Assembly (NCBI GenBank): GCA_020427155.1
Contig: JAGQOW010000043.1
Span: forward strand, 1-35,179
Direction: 5' to 3'
DNA: 35,179 nt
From: Planctomycetales bacterium
GTDB lineage: Bacteria > Planctomycetota > Planctomycetia > Pirellulales > Lacipirellulaceae
In this document: one piece after another, positions 1 to 7,977 of the stretch
Numbering within the stretch: position 1 is the stretch's first letter
Layout of the letters: every line of letters begins with the position of its first letter
Made by a program: the position numbers and the translations under genes
Notes under the pieces: model-generated
Told to the model about the DNA's origin: nothing
The model's database searches: none
What the model saw: only the letters and a program-made list of their open reading frames with translations

Positions 1-1272
1 CAAGGGTCCTGCACTGGTGCCAAAATTCGCTTCCCAATAGGCGAAATCGGCTGCGCTTAACGGGTCCTGAGATTCACCCCGTTGCCATTTGAGAAAATCA
101 AAGCCGTTGACGTTCCCGCTCAAGGCGTAATCGCCAGCCAAAACCTTGGACGTGAGCGTGTAGTCGGCCCCGTTGTAGACGCCAGTCACCGTGAAGTAGT
201 CGCTAAAGGTCTCTCCGTCCAAGCCGCTCAAACCGTGAGCCTGCAGAATGCCGACGTCCCACAGGTCCTCGTACTCCACCAAATTCAGGTCGATCCAGTC
301 ACTCGGGAGGTAGCTGCCAAAAGGCCCTGTGCCCGAACCGCTCACCAGGTGGGCGTTGATGATACCGTTGTCCACAGTGATCGAACCGGGGCCCGTGAAG
401 TTGATCCGGTACGTGTGATTGAGGTCTTCATAGTTGGTGAAGATCAGGTCCGCATTGGCGAAATCGTCGTTCGGATCCTCCTTGGGCGTGTTTACGTTGC
501 CGCCGGTCAGATCGACCGTGCCGTCGTTGATCGTCATTGTGATCGTGCGATCATACGTTTTGCGGTCTACGATTGGCGCAGACCAATAGCCGAACCACAT
601 TTGGCCGTTGTTGATGATCTGGCCGCCATGGGTCAGATTGATCTCAGACTCGGAGGCCCATTGGGCTCCTTGCTCCTCCCCTGATGTATTCCTAGGGTCG
701 TCGCCCTGCGATGTGCCGAACGCTAGAGGGCCGCCCGATGTTCCCGGGAGGATAGGATTGCCCGTAAGCGGGTCGGTGCCGCTCGCGTTTGGGTCAAAGC
801 CGCGGATCAGCGTCCCGTTATCGAGATTCAAGAACTGCGCATCAAACTCGCTGGCCATGCCGTCGGCGCTAGACCCTGCCAGGGTATCGATCCGACCATC
901 CACAATGATGCTGAGCGACGCGCCGTCGGTGATCGTGAGTCCCCCCGGACCGTTGCGTACCCGCGTATGGAAGGTGCGGTAGTCGCCATCGACGTCAATG
1001 AAGTTATACCAGTCGTAGACGACCTGGGCGCCGCCGCCGATCGTTATGTCTCGGCCGCCCTTGGAGCCCCATTCCCGAGATGCCACGTAGGCCGTAGCAC
1101 CGGTCTGTACAGGATTGACCAAATCGTCATAGGTCCAATTGCCTTCGGTCCAATTATTGGACGTTGTCCCATCCCAAGTCACGATCCACGGTGGGTCGGT
1201 CGCCTGAGCCAAGACAGTCTGAGAAAAACAGATCACGGCGACAAACGCCCCTCCGCACAAGCATTTGATCAT
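1..1272 (-). CDS. Secreted protein with dockerin-like C-terminal tail (3' end beyond window)
   Basis: Open for 424 codons with no stop; the C-terminus lies left of the window. The start is ATG at 1272 with an AAGGAGG Shine-Dalgarno at 1279-1285 (6-nt spacer). Residues 1-23 form a signal peptide (hydrophobic GAFVAVICF, cleavage near VLA-QA). The body is rich in G, T, D and N, with segments such as TSNNWTEGNW and LTHGGQIINNG that suggest a beta-helix or adhesin-like fold. Residues 380-399 read GDYALSGNVNGFDFLKWQRG, followed by PLSAADFAYWEANFG. This matches the dockerin type I-like segment that often precedes a PEP-CTERM anchor in planctomycetes, so an anchor may follow outside the window. The molecular function is not recognisable. 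It is probably an extracellular or surface protein, and the next upstream gene on this strand is also PEP-CTERM. Confidence 0.85.
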   Translation of the reverse strand, partial: MIKCLCGGAFVAVICFSQTVLAQATDPPWIVTWDGTTSNNWTEGNWTYDDLVNPVQTGATAYVASREWGSKGGRDITIGGGAQVVYDWYNFIDVDGDYRTFHTRVRNGPGGLTITDGASLSIIVDGRIDTLAGSSADGMASEFDAQFLNLDNGTLIRGFDPNASGTDPLTGNPILPGTSGGPLAFGTSQGDDPRNTSGEEQGAQWASESEINLTHGGQIINNGQMWFGYWSAPIVDRKTYDRTITMTINDGTVDLTGGNVNTPKEDPNDDFANADLIFTNYEDLNHTYRINFTGPGSITVDNGIINAHLVSGSGTGPFGSYLPSDWIDLNLVEYEDLWDVGILQAHGLSGLDGETFSDYFTVTGVYNGADYTLTSKVLAGDYALSGNVNGFDFLKWQRGESQDPLSAADFAYWEANFGTSAGPL

Positions 1273-1367
1273 GATGAGCCTCCTTAAACAAAGCATGCGG
1301 CGGCCTGTCTGCCGTAAAGCCGCCAGTCAGTACCGAGACGGTGAAAAAAGAACCAATCTACTAAACG

Positions 1368-1405
1368 GGGTACCCTGGGCGGTGGTGTTACTACCCAGGA
1401 TACCC
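1368..1405 (-). terminator. Stem-loop between the two surface-protein genes
   Basis: GGGTACCCTGGG (1368-1379) pairs with CCCAGGATACCC (1394-1405), a 12-bp stem with one C-A mismatch and a 14-nt loop. Read on the minus strand it follows the stop at 1450 by about 45 nt. A run of six T lies about 20 nt further on, at 1344-1349. The distance makes it an atypical intrinsic terminator; it could instead be an mRNA-stabilising hairpin between the two genes. Confidence 0.4.
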
Positions 1406-1449
1406 ACGCGTCATAACAAACAATAAACAACTGCAACTGACCCTTATCC

Positions 1450-2583
1450 TCAGCTACGTCGACGACAGCATCCCGCGAAGCCGACGCAAGCCAAAGATAC
1501 TAGGCACAGAGCCGTTGGCTCAGGAACGGGCGCAAAGACTCCTGCCCTATAGGAGAAGAAGTCGACGTCGTAGGCGCCAAAGTCACCGGAACTTCCCATA
1601 CCCATCGACAAGAAGCTGGTATCAGCAAAATCTTGCTCGCCAGGGCTGCTGTCGTAGCCCGCCGTGGTCTTGAACGCGCCGACAGGCGTCGTGTTTCCGT
1701 CCATGTAAAGGGTAACGAGATGAGTACCGACGTTGCTCGCGTCCGCTTGGATCGTGATCCAGAACTCGTGCCAATTGGCAAGCTCAGCGTCGGTAATCAC
1801 GACATAATTGGGCCCCCCTGCGCCTTCCAAGAGATCGACAGCTTCGCTGACCACGTTGCTATCAAGGTCATTCAACATGAAGGCGCCATTACCTGCTCCT
1901 AATGGATCAGGCTGTCCAACATCAGCCGCAAGGTCTGCGCTGGTGGCCAAAGAGAAACCAATTCTGGCTGGCAGAAAACCACTGGCGTAGGTAGCCGTGC
2001 CATCGCCAGCTGCCTGGCTGCTGCTTTGCTCATTGACGCCGAACATGCCACGACCATTGCTGAAGTTGGTGTAGCCATTGCCCCCGGCAGGCCAAGGAGT
2101 GGTTACACCACCGGCGTTTCTTGTATACACGGGATCGAGCGTGCTGCCCGTTGAGATTTTGGTACGGAACGAAATCGTAATTCCGTCGTCAAGCAGGGAG
2201 TCGCCATCGGCGGAAATATCGTGGCCGAAGAAGAGCTTTCGATTGGGATCGCTGGGACTACTAAAACCATTGCCACGCGTGTCGCCAGGGTCTTGGATGC
2301 GAGCGTACGAGGCGCTGCCGTCGATCAAGGCGCTTGTAACACCCCCTGGACCACCGCTACCGATCGCCGAGCCGTCCCAGGCGTCTGAGCCGTTGTCGTG
2401 GTTCCAAGTACCATCTAGCGCAGTGAAACCGCCGCTACCGGCTGCGGATGCGTCGCCGGTGTAGGCGTAGGTCCAACCTCCTGCTGGGTCAGAAAAGTCG
2501 ACACTGACATTGACGGCCGATGCGGTACCTGCCGTCAGGCCTGCAAGCGACGCCAAGGCCACAAGAGTGAATAACTGCCTCAT
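1450..2583 (-). CDS. PEP-CTERM sorting domain protein
   Basis: A secreted surface protein of 377 residues. The start is set at ATG 2583 because it directly begins a good signal peptide (MRQLFTLVALASLAGLTAG, cleavage near ASA-VN) and has GGGAGG about 9 nt upstream; the frame is open 23 codons further up but without these signals. The body contains the segments VDFSDPAGGWTYAY, LFFGHDIS and ITISFRTKIS, which suggest a LamG/concanavalin-like beta-sandwich, but no catalytic motif is seen. The C-terminus is a typical PEP-CTERM tripartite signal: VPEPTA, a hydrophobic helix, then CCRRRS. Such proteins are processed by an exosortase; none is encoded here. The precise function is unknown. The untranslated leader is strongly pyrimidine-rich (2596-2640 on the plus strand is A/G-rich). 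Confidence 0.9.
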   Translation of the reverse strand: MRQLFTLVALASLAGLTAGTASAVNVSVDFSDPAGGWTYAYTGDASAAGSGGFTALDGTWNHDNGSDAWDGSAIGSGGPGGVTSALIDGSASYARIQDPGDTRGNGFSSPSDPNRKLFFGHDISADGDSLLDDGITISFRTKISTGSTLDPVYTRNAGGVTTPWPAGGNGYTNFSNGRGMFGVNEQSSSQAAGDGTATYASGFLPARIGFSLATSADLAADVGQPDPLGAGNGAFMLNDLDSNVVSEAVDLLEGAGGPNYVVITDAELANWHEFWITIQADASNVGTHLVTLYMDGNTTPVGAFKTTAGYDSSPGEQDFADTSFLSMGMGSSGDFGAYDVDFFSYRAGVFAPVPEPTALCLVSLACVGFAGCCRRRS

Positions 2584-3428
2584 TAGACAAAACCTCCCTA
2601 AAAGAAAAGAAAAAGAAACCAAAGACAAACTTCGCCTTTGCCCACATACCACTTAAGCCATCAACTCTTCCGTGACGTGCTCTTACGAGCACCGAAGGCA
2701 AGGCAGACCCAAAGGCAACTCAACCGCGCGAGCGTGAGAACCTGACTCTCTTTTGCATCCATGCTAAACCCTACAACCATTTCTGCACTCGAATCGGCCG
2801 CCGGAAACGGTGAAAAACCAGACTTTTTCAAGAGCCGGAAACGTTGCACTTCAATTGAAATGTTTTTGGGGGTTTTTGAGTCCGGTTTCACTTCCTTTTA
2901 CAATAGGTGCTTCTTTGCTGTGCACTTGTTATCCATGTTGCGAAGAACTTCCATGCTCCGATTCTGAGAATGTGCGACCTCAGGAAAGAAACGCTAGATT
3001 GTAGTGATAGTACTTTCCCAACCCTACGTAGTGAGAAGCCACGTTACTCGTGGCCAGGAAGAGAGCCACCGCTGGCATGATTCACAGTGAAGCAGTCATC
3101 TCTTGCAGGCTCAAGTCGCGCCGAATTCTTGTAGACTTTGCGCACTTAGACAAGTGATAGCCAAGTCTCCGAACAGGAAACGAACTGCACGTTCTCTCTT
3201 TGCTGCCTGGAGAGTCTTCTATTGACCCCTGCGCAATTAGTGGACCCGTGCCACCGCCACTACTCGCTACCTCCTGCCGAAAACCGATAGTGACGGTGGC
3301 TCAATTGCCGCGCAGGGGTCAATAGAGAATCCACCCCTCGGATTGGGCCAGCACTCGGTCTTGTGCAAAGACCACAGTTTTCAACCGAAGAGTGCAGAGG
3401 CGCACTCAGAAACTCCACTGAATCGCCG
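2584..3428. other. Gene-poor interval
   Basis: No reading frame here looks like a gene; the open frames are short with no domain or convincing ribosome binding site. It holds the pyrimidine-rich leader of the PEP-CTERM gene, a small palindrome GTGCTC-TTAC-GAGCAC (2677-2692), and the long palindrome at 3218-3326 listed separately. The rest shows nothing recognisable. Confidence 0.6.
3218..3326. repeat. Long imperfect palindrome (possible MITE- or REP-like element)
   Basis: TCTATTGACCCCTGCGC (3218-3234) is the exact reverse complement of GCGCAGGGGTCAATAGA (3310-3326). Inside it, AATT recurs in both arms, and GCCACCGCCACTA pairs with TAGTGACGGTGGC with one mismatch. The whole 109 nt can therefore fold into one long hairpin with an internal bulge and a loop of about 25 nt. 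No coding frame and no T tract is associated with it. This architecture fits a non-autonomous mobile element or a REP/BIME-like unit, but copy number cannot be judged from one window. Confidence 0.6.
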
Positions 3429-3764
3429 TTAGCAATAGTGAATCGCTAGCCACACCGTTGCTTCCTCGGGCGAGGTCCATTCTACGCGGTGCTTTCGATG
3501 TGACGGTATGTCGACGAAATCTCCCGGCCCCATCTCCATTGGCTGGTCGTCGCCCTCAAACAGCAGTCTTGCACGTCCTCTTAGCACGAGTACCCATTCG
3601 CTTTCGTCCTGATCGTACCAAAAGCCCACTGGCGAGGCGTGGCCCCGAGAGACGATCCGCTCGACGCGAAACTCTTTGGTTTCGAGTAGCGTCTCCATGA
3701 GTTCGCTGGGCAGATCTACTGGTATGCCGGCGTAAACATTCCCCATCGAACTCATTGCCCCCAT
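3429..3764 (-). CDS. Single-domain cupin protein
   Basis: A cytoplasmic protein of up to 111 residues with one cupin beta-barrel. Cupin motif 1 is seen around ESEWVLVLRGRARLLFEG, and motif 2 around MGPGDFVDIPSHRKHRVEW. The histidines of SHRKH and the upstream Glu would be metal ligands. No fused domain is present, so the substrate cannot be named; small cupins of this kind often bind a metal and act as sugar isomerases, dioxygenases or small-molecule sensors. Three in-frame ATGs lie at 3764, 3755 and 3746. GAGG sits about 9 nt before the second, so the true start may be 3755. It stands alone between two gene-poor stretches. Confidence 0.8.
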   Translation of the reverse strand: MGAMSSMGNVYAGIPVDLPSELMETLLETKEFRVERIVSRGHASPVGFWYDQDESEWVLVLRGRARLLFEGDDQPMEMGPGDFVDIPSHRKHRVEWTSPEEATVWLAIHYC

Positions 3765-4150
3765 ACCTCAGGTCTCACTCAATAGAACGGCAGAACTTCG
3801 GATATCAGACATGCAGATAATTATAGGCTTGGAGCGTGCTTGAGAACTATCTGGCGTGGTACTTGCTGGAGGTATTCAGCATGTCCAACTGACTTTCAAG
3901 TGCCAATCCCCTCTCGGCGTTCACATTTTCAATTGCTATTCACATAGGGCGTGATTAGCATCATCCACGATGGAAAGCACGTCGCTGAGCGCCCGATCAG
4001 CGCAACGCGATCCAAGAGCATTAGGCGCAAGGATGCAGAAGCAGACGCTGTGTCGGAGTCGTCAAGCGACTAAAATGTCAATTGATTAGACGCTCCAATC
4101 AACAAGGACAGTCTTGGCACACACTAATACTTGATTCGGAGGGCCATGTC
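3765..4150. other. Intergenic region, nothing recognised
   Basis: About 390 bases between the divergent cupin and acyltransferase genes. It should contain both promoters, but no convincing -35/-10 pair, palindrome or small gene stands out. The frame of the downstream gene is open from TTG 4082 but lacks a ribosome binding site there. Confidence 0.5.
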
Positions 4151-5359
4151 ATGGAGACCCCTGTTACAGGGATGCCATTTCAGATTCCCAATAGTCAAAG
4201 GCTGGGTTCCATCGACGCCTACCGCGGCTTGGCTATGTTGCTGATGGTCGGCGAAGCCACACATCTGTGTCGTGTCGCAAGCCACTATCCCGATAGCCAG
4301 ACCTGGCAGTGGCTTTGTTACCACCAGAGCCATGTGCCTTGGGTCGGCTGCTCGATCCACGACATGATCCAGCCGTCCTTTACATTTCTGGTGGGCGTCG
4401 CCCTTCCGTTTTCTATTGCTAGCCGTAGGCGCCGCGGACAATCGACCAGTTGGCTCACAATCCATGCCTTTTACCGCGCGCTGGTGCTCGTCGTACTGGG
4501 AATCTTTCTGCGATCCATGGGGCACAGCCAAACCAATTTTACTTTTGTAGACACGCTCACTCAAATTGGTCTCGGCTACGGATTTCTGTTTCTATTGGGT
4601 CTCAGACCAAAACGCGATCATGGGATTGCCTTGGCAGCGATCTTACTCGCCACCTGGATGGCTTTTGCCGTTTATCCTCTTCCCAACGAGAGTTTTGACT
4701 ACGAATCGGTCGGGGTGGCTAACGATTGGGAACACCTGGCTACAGGTTTTGAAGCCCACTGGAACAAAAATGCAAACATTTCAGCCGACTTCGATCGCTG
4801 GTTTCTCAACCTGTTTCCACGCGAAAATCCTTACCAATACGATGGCGGCGGTTATCAAACACTGAGTTTTGTTCCCACGCTCGCAACGATGATTCTGGGT
4901 CTAATCGCCGGCGGCTTTCTCCGCAGTGAACGGCCTGCGGCTCGAGTGTTGGCAAGTCTCGTGGCGGTGGGTATCGCCTGTCTGGCGCTCGGGTATAGTT
5001 TGGACGGGCTCGGCATTTGCCCGCTGGTAAAGCGCATTTGGACGCCCTCTTTCGTATTGGTAAGCGGCGGCTGGTGCTTGCTAGTCTTAGGGCTCTTTTA
5101 CTGGATCATCGATGGAATGCAGTTTCGTAGGTGGGCCTTCCCGTTAATCGTGATCGGCATGAATTCCATCACTATCTACTGCATGAGTTGGACGATGAAA
5201 GGATTCGTGGAGAGCACGATTCGCACCCATTTTGGGAACGATTTTGCAGGCTTCCTTGGCGAACCCCTGGAACCACTGGTCATGGGTTCGCTGATCGTCT
5301 TGGCATTCTGGCTAATTCTATTCTGGATGTACAAACGGAAGATCTTTCTGCGTATCTGA
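4151..5359 (+). CDS. NagX/HGSNAT-like membrane acyltransferase (DUF5009 type)
   Basis: A polytopic inner-membrane protein of 402 residues resembling the heparan-alpha-glucosaminide N-acetyltransferase family. That family transfers an acetyl group from cytosolic acetyl-CoA across the membrane to the amino group of a sugar. The opening motif LGSIDAYRGLAMLLMVG (residues about 18-34) and the segment PSFTFLVGVALPFSIASRRRRGQS, split here between a helix and a basic loop, are typical. About ten hydrophobic helices follow, ending in LVMGSLIVLAFWLILFWMY and a basic tail. The start is ATG 4151 because GGAGGG lies at 4138-4143 (7-nt spacer); the frame continues upstream to a TTG at 4082. It is monocistronic as far as can be seen. 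The substrate is inferred from the family only; an amino-sugar of peptidoglycan or scavenged glycans is likely. Confidence 0.82.
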   Translation: METPVTGMPFQIPNSQRLGSIDAYRGLAMLLMVGEATHLCRVASHYPDSQTWQWLCYHQSHVPWVGCSIHDMIQPSFTFLVGVALPFSIASRRRRGQSTSWLTIHAFYRALVLVVLGIFLRSMGHSQTNFTFVDTLTQIGLGYGFLFLLGLRPKRDHGIALAAILLATWMAFAVYPLPNESFDYESVGVANDWEHLATGFEAHWNKNANISADFDRWFLNLFPRENPYQYDGGGYQTLSFVPTLATMILGLIAGGFLRSERPAARVLASLVAVGIACLALGYSLDGLGICPLVKRIWTPSFVLVSGGWCLLVLGLFYWIIDGMQFRRWAFPLIVIGMNSITIYCMSWTMKGFVESTIRTHFGNDFAGFLGEPLEPLVMGSLIVLAFWLILFWMYKRKIFLRI

Positions 5360-5497
5360 GCCAAGGCTGCGTCCAAGGACTCGCACAAAATCGGTCGCCG
5401 AGATTTGGACGCCGCAGTCTAGATGTGACTGAGCTAACTTGCCGCTACCGCGATGCTTGCGGTACTGAGAGCGGTGCTTGAGAGCTTAGGCATCGTT

Positions 5498-5558
5498 CGG
5501 TTTTTATGAGCAATGACCCAAAACGGTATCTACCGTTTTGCGATCTCTGGAAAAACCG
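5498..5558 (-). terminator. Nested hairpins downstream of tRNA-Asp
   Basis: The perfect palindrome AAAACGGTA-TC-TACCGTTTT (5520-5539) lies inside an outer CGGTTTTT (5498-5505) / AAAAACCG (5551-5558) pairing. On the minus strand the inner stem follows the tRNA 3' end by about 77 nt and ends in TTTT. It could also end transcripts of the plus-strand acyltransferase gene, making it bidirectional. Confidence 0.5.
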
Positions 5559-5615
5559 CACTGCCGACCTTCGGCAGGTAACAGAAACTCTTGTTCCGAC
5601 AAGGTTTAGCGAGAG

Positions 5616-5689
5616 CGACGCCGACGGGACTCGAACCCGCAACCTCCGGATCGACAGTCCGGTGCACTAACCAATTGTGCTACGGCGCC
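5616..5689 (-). tRNA. tRNA-Asp (GTC)
   Basis: The reverse complement folds into a complete cloverleaf. The acceptor is GGCGCCG/CGGCGTC with a G-T wobble at the second pair. The anticodon stem CCGGA/TCCGG has loop CTGTCGA, giving anticodon GTC. The T-arm is GCGGG-TTCGAGT-CCCGT. The discriminator is G, as expected for tRNA-Asp. No CCA is encoded. Confidence 0.95.
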
Positions 5690-5704
5690 GTAGCAGAATC
5701 GCAA

Positions 5705-5733
5705 AATGTAGCATTCTTAGGGCGGACCGACAA
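5705..5733 (-). promoter_or_regulatory. sigma70-type promoter for tRNA-Asp
   Basis: On the minus strand TTGTCG (5733-5728) and TACATT (5710-5705) are separated by exactly 17 nt, with the -10 box ending 15 nt before the mature tRNA 5' end. Confidence 0.55.
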
Positions 5734-5785
5734 GCCGACTCCCCGTCGATTTTTCCGGAACAGGGCCAGTTTTTCTGATGATTTG

Positions 5786-7648
5786 CTACTTGCCAGGGAG
5801 TTGCCAAATACCTGTGTCGGAAGTCTCGCCCGTCTGCTGCAGTTCCGACAACCGGCGAGCGAGGGCGACGGCGGCAACGTCGTCGGGGCAGTCGTCGGCA
5901 AGGCGGGAGGCCAAATCACGGGCTTCGCCCAAGTCTTGTCTCTCCAGGGCAGCCAAAGCCTGAGCGTAGCGTTGACACCGAAGATCCCAATCGGCTGGCA
6001 ACGTGCAGGGTAACTCGTGCAGGTCGACTGGCAACTGGATGTTGACCACCCGCACACGGGCCAGGCGGCGAGAGGGGGGAGGGACAGAGAGCAGCGCGCG
6101 GGTCGATTCGGTAAACAGGCAATCGCCGCCGAGATACTTAGTGGCACCCTGAACCCGGCTGGCGATGTTGACGGTATCGCCCAACGGGCCGTACTTGAAC
6201 TTTTGACGCGAACCGGTGTTGCCAACACGAGCCAGGCCCGAGTTGATCCCGATACCCAGCCTCATAGGCGAGCCGAGTATCTTCTGCCAGCGACTATTGA
6301 TCGAGGGCAAGGACTGCATCATTTTTCTGGCGGCATTGCAGGCCAGGTCGGCATGATTGGCTTGGGCGATCGGGGCCCCCCACATGGCCATAAGCTCGTC
6401 GCCCAGGTAGTCGACCAGCACGCCGTCGCATTCCAGCACACATTCCGAGAGGGTGCCCATCGCGTCCTGGATGAAGCTCATCGTCAGCGCAGGCCCAAGT
6501 TGCTCGCTGAGACGGCTGAACTCCCGGATGTCGGCAAACAGGAGCGTGATCTGAGCATCGCGGCCTTCGAGCAGTTGAGGATCGTCTTCGAGTTGCCCGG
6601 CCAATTGCGGAGTGAAGAACTGCTCGAACTGCACTCGGGCGGCAACTGCCGCCTGCTCTTCTTTCACTCGGGCAAGGCCAGCGGCAATGCCACTGGCCAG
6701 GACTTCGACGAGCTTTGCCTCAAACAGGGTGATGTCGGGAATATCGCCAGCAGGGCCTCCGCTTCGGCGATCACCGTACAAAGCGCCAATTACGTTGCCG
6801 CTCCCGTCGAGAATCGGCGCCGAAACCAGCGCGCTGACGTTCTGCAGGCTCTGCGCGGTATCAGAGACATTGGCCGGAACATGACGATAGGTGCGTTTTT
6901 CTTTGCGGACTTGAGCCAACAAAGTCTGGCTGGGAACCCAGGTTTTTTCAGTTTGTCTTTCATCCATGGAGTGGAGCGCCGCAGTGCGCCAACGTCCCTC
7001 TTCGTCGCACTCCAACATGGCTGCCGCATCGAGGCCGACAATCTTGACGACCGCCCTGGCGGCCAGTTCAGGAAAATCGCCCGAGTTGGCTGCACTCTGA
7101 AAGACGCCCAATACGGTCTCTAGCCAACGCAGCAAAAGCCGCTCGTCCATCGTGCCAATGTTGAGCCGGCTTAGCGCAGCCTCTGAAGCCTGGCGGCTAG
7201 GAATGACAGTGCGTTCGGGCAGAGGCTGCAGGTCGAGATCTTCGTCTACGGGAGGCTCGACGCGCAGGGCATAGTTGCTGAACTGAATCAATACCGGGAT
7301 TTCGGCGATTGCCTGCTCGCCCGGAGCAAGGACCTTGTCTGGGGCCAGTCGCACAGGTTGGGTGCGGCTCAGATTGACCACCTCGGCAAGATTGCTATCT
7401 GCTTGAGGAGTAATTGTAACGTGCGATCTCGACACCTCAGTTTCGTCTAGCTGGGCAAGTACGATACGAGCTGAATCGGTACGATCGACCCGCCGCAGCG
7501 GCGCCGGTTCGCCGGCTCGCTGGCGACCGATTTCGAGCTTGGTATCCAACGGCGTGGCAAATATCCGTTGATGGCGCTGGTAGAACAGCACCAGCGGAAT
7601 GGGCTGCTGCTGATCGGAGGATGCAGGCGGGGGATCCGAGGGGGGCAT
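5786..7648 (-). CDS. FHA-GAF-class III adenylate/guanylate cyclase
   Basis: A soluble signalling protein of 620 residues that should make cAMP or cGMP from the nucleoside triphosphate. The N-terminus (about 35-130) carries the FHA signature in order: IGR, then SRSH, then NLS, predicting phosphothreonine-peptide binding. A GAF domain follows (about 170-320, with LVSAPILDGSGNVIGALYGD). The catalytic domain (about 365-545) has both metal aspartates, in LLFADIREFS and VDYLGDELMAMWGAP, and the nucleotide-binding stretch KYGPLGDTVNIASRVQGATK. The C-terminal 60 residues look like a helical TPR-like tail (YAQALAALERQDLGEARDLA). There is no membrane segment. The start is ATG 7648, with only a weak ribosome binding site. 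It is divergent from the UroD-like gene and shares a 329-nt intergenic region with it. AC versus GC specificity is not certain. Confidence 0.92.
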   Translation of the reverse strand: MPPSDPPPASSDQQQPIPLVLFYQRHQRIFATPLDTKLEIGRQRAGEPAPLRRVDRTDSARIVLAQLDETEVSRSHVTITPQADSNLAEVVNLSRTQPVRLAPDKVLAPGEQAIAEIPVLIQFSNYALRVEPPVDEDLDLQPLPERTVIPSRQASEAALSRLNIGTMDERLLLRWLETVLGVFQSAANSGDFPELAARAVVKIVGLDAAAMLECDEEGRWRTAALHSMDERQTEKTWVPSQTLLAQVRKEKRTYRHVPANVSDTAQSLQNVSALVSAPILDGSGNVIGALYGDRRSGGPAGDIPDITLFEAKLVEVLASGIAAGLARVKEEQAAVAARVQFEQFFTPQLAGQLEDDPQLLEGRDAQITLLFADIREFSRLSEQLGPALTMSFIQDAMGTLSECVLECDGVLVDYLGDELMAMWGAPIAQANHADLACNAARKMMQSLPSINSRWQKILGSPMRLGIGINSGLARVGNTGSRQKFKYGPLGDTVNIASRVQGATKYLGGDCLFTESTRALLSVPPPSRRLARVRVVNIQLPVDLHELPCTLPADWDLRCQRYAQALAALERQDLGEARDLASRLADDCPDDVAAVALARRLSELQQTGETSDTGIWQLPGK

Positions 7649-7977
7649 GTGCGGTCGAGAGGGCTGGCCAAGAAGAAACGTGCTTCATCTCCACTATAGA
7701 ATATGGTACTCGAACCTCGGTCGACGGCAAAGAACGGCTTTCTTTGTGCTTGGCGGCATCTCGCCACTAGTAAACAGGCGAACTGTCCGCAGCCAACAAG
7801 CCGTTTGGGGAGCGGCACTCGTGGATACATCGTATGGGGGTTTCATCCGCGTCGACGCAGCTGGCAGGCAACGGTATGATGAATTGTCGACGACTCGGGT
7901 CCCTGCGGTGTGAAGTCCATGCGCTATCGTAGGTCGTCCCGCAGCCGCAGGGCTGGCTTTTTCCTGGAGAACCGTCG
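7649..7977. other. Divergent intergenic region
   Basis: It separates the cyclase (minus) from the UroD-like gene (plus). No clear promoter, palindrome or small gene was seen. Only the CTGGAG at 7964-7969 before the downstream start is recognisable as a ribosome binding site. Confidence 0.5.

Noticed and set aside
82..1287. Three overlapping plus-strand frames at the left edge
   Set aside because: The minus strand carries one uninterrupted frame with ribosome binding site, signal peptide and dockerin-like tail; the plus frames are its shadows.
4082..4150. TTG start for the acyltransferase gene
   Set aside because: No ribosome binding site there, whereas GGAGGG precedes ATG 4151 and the family N-terminus follows it.
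6017..7123. A 368-codon open frame on the plus strand
   Set aside because: It is antisense to the FHA-GAF-cyclase gene, whose domains are unmistakable; it has no recognisable motif of its own.
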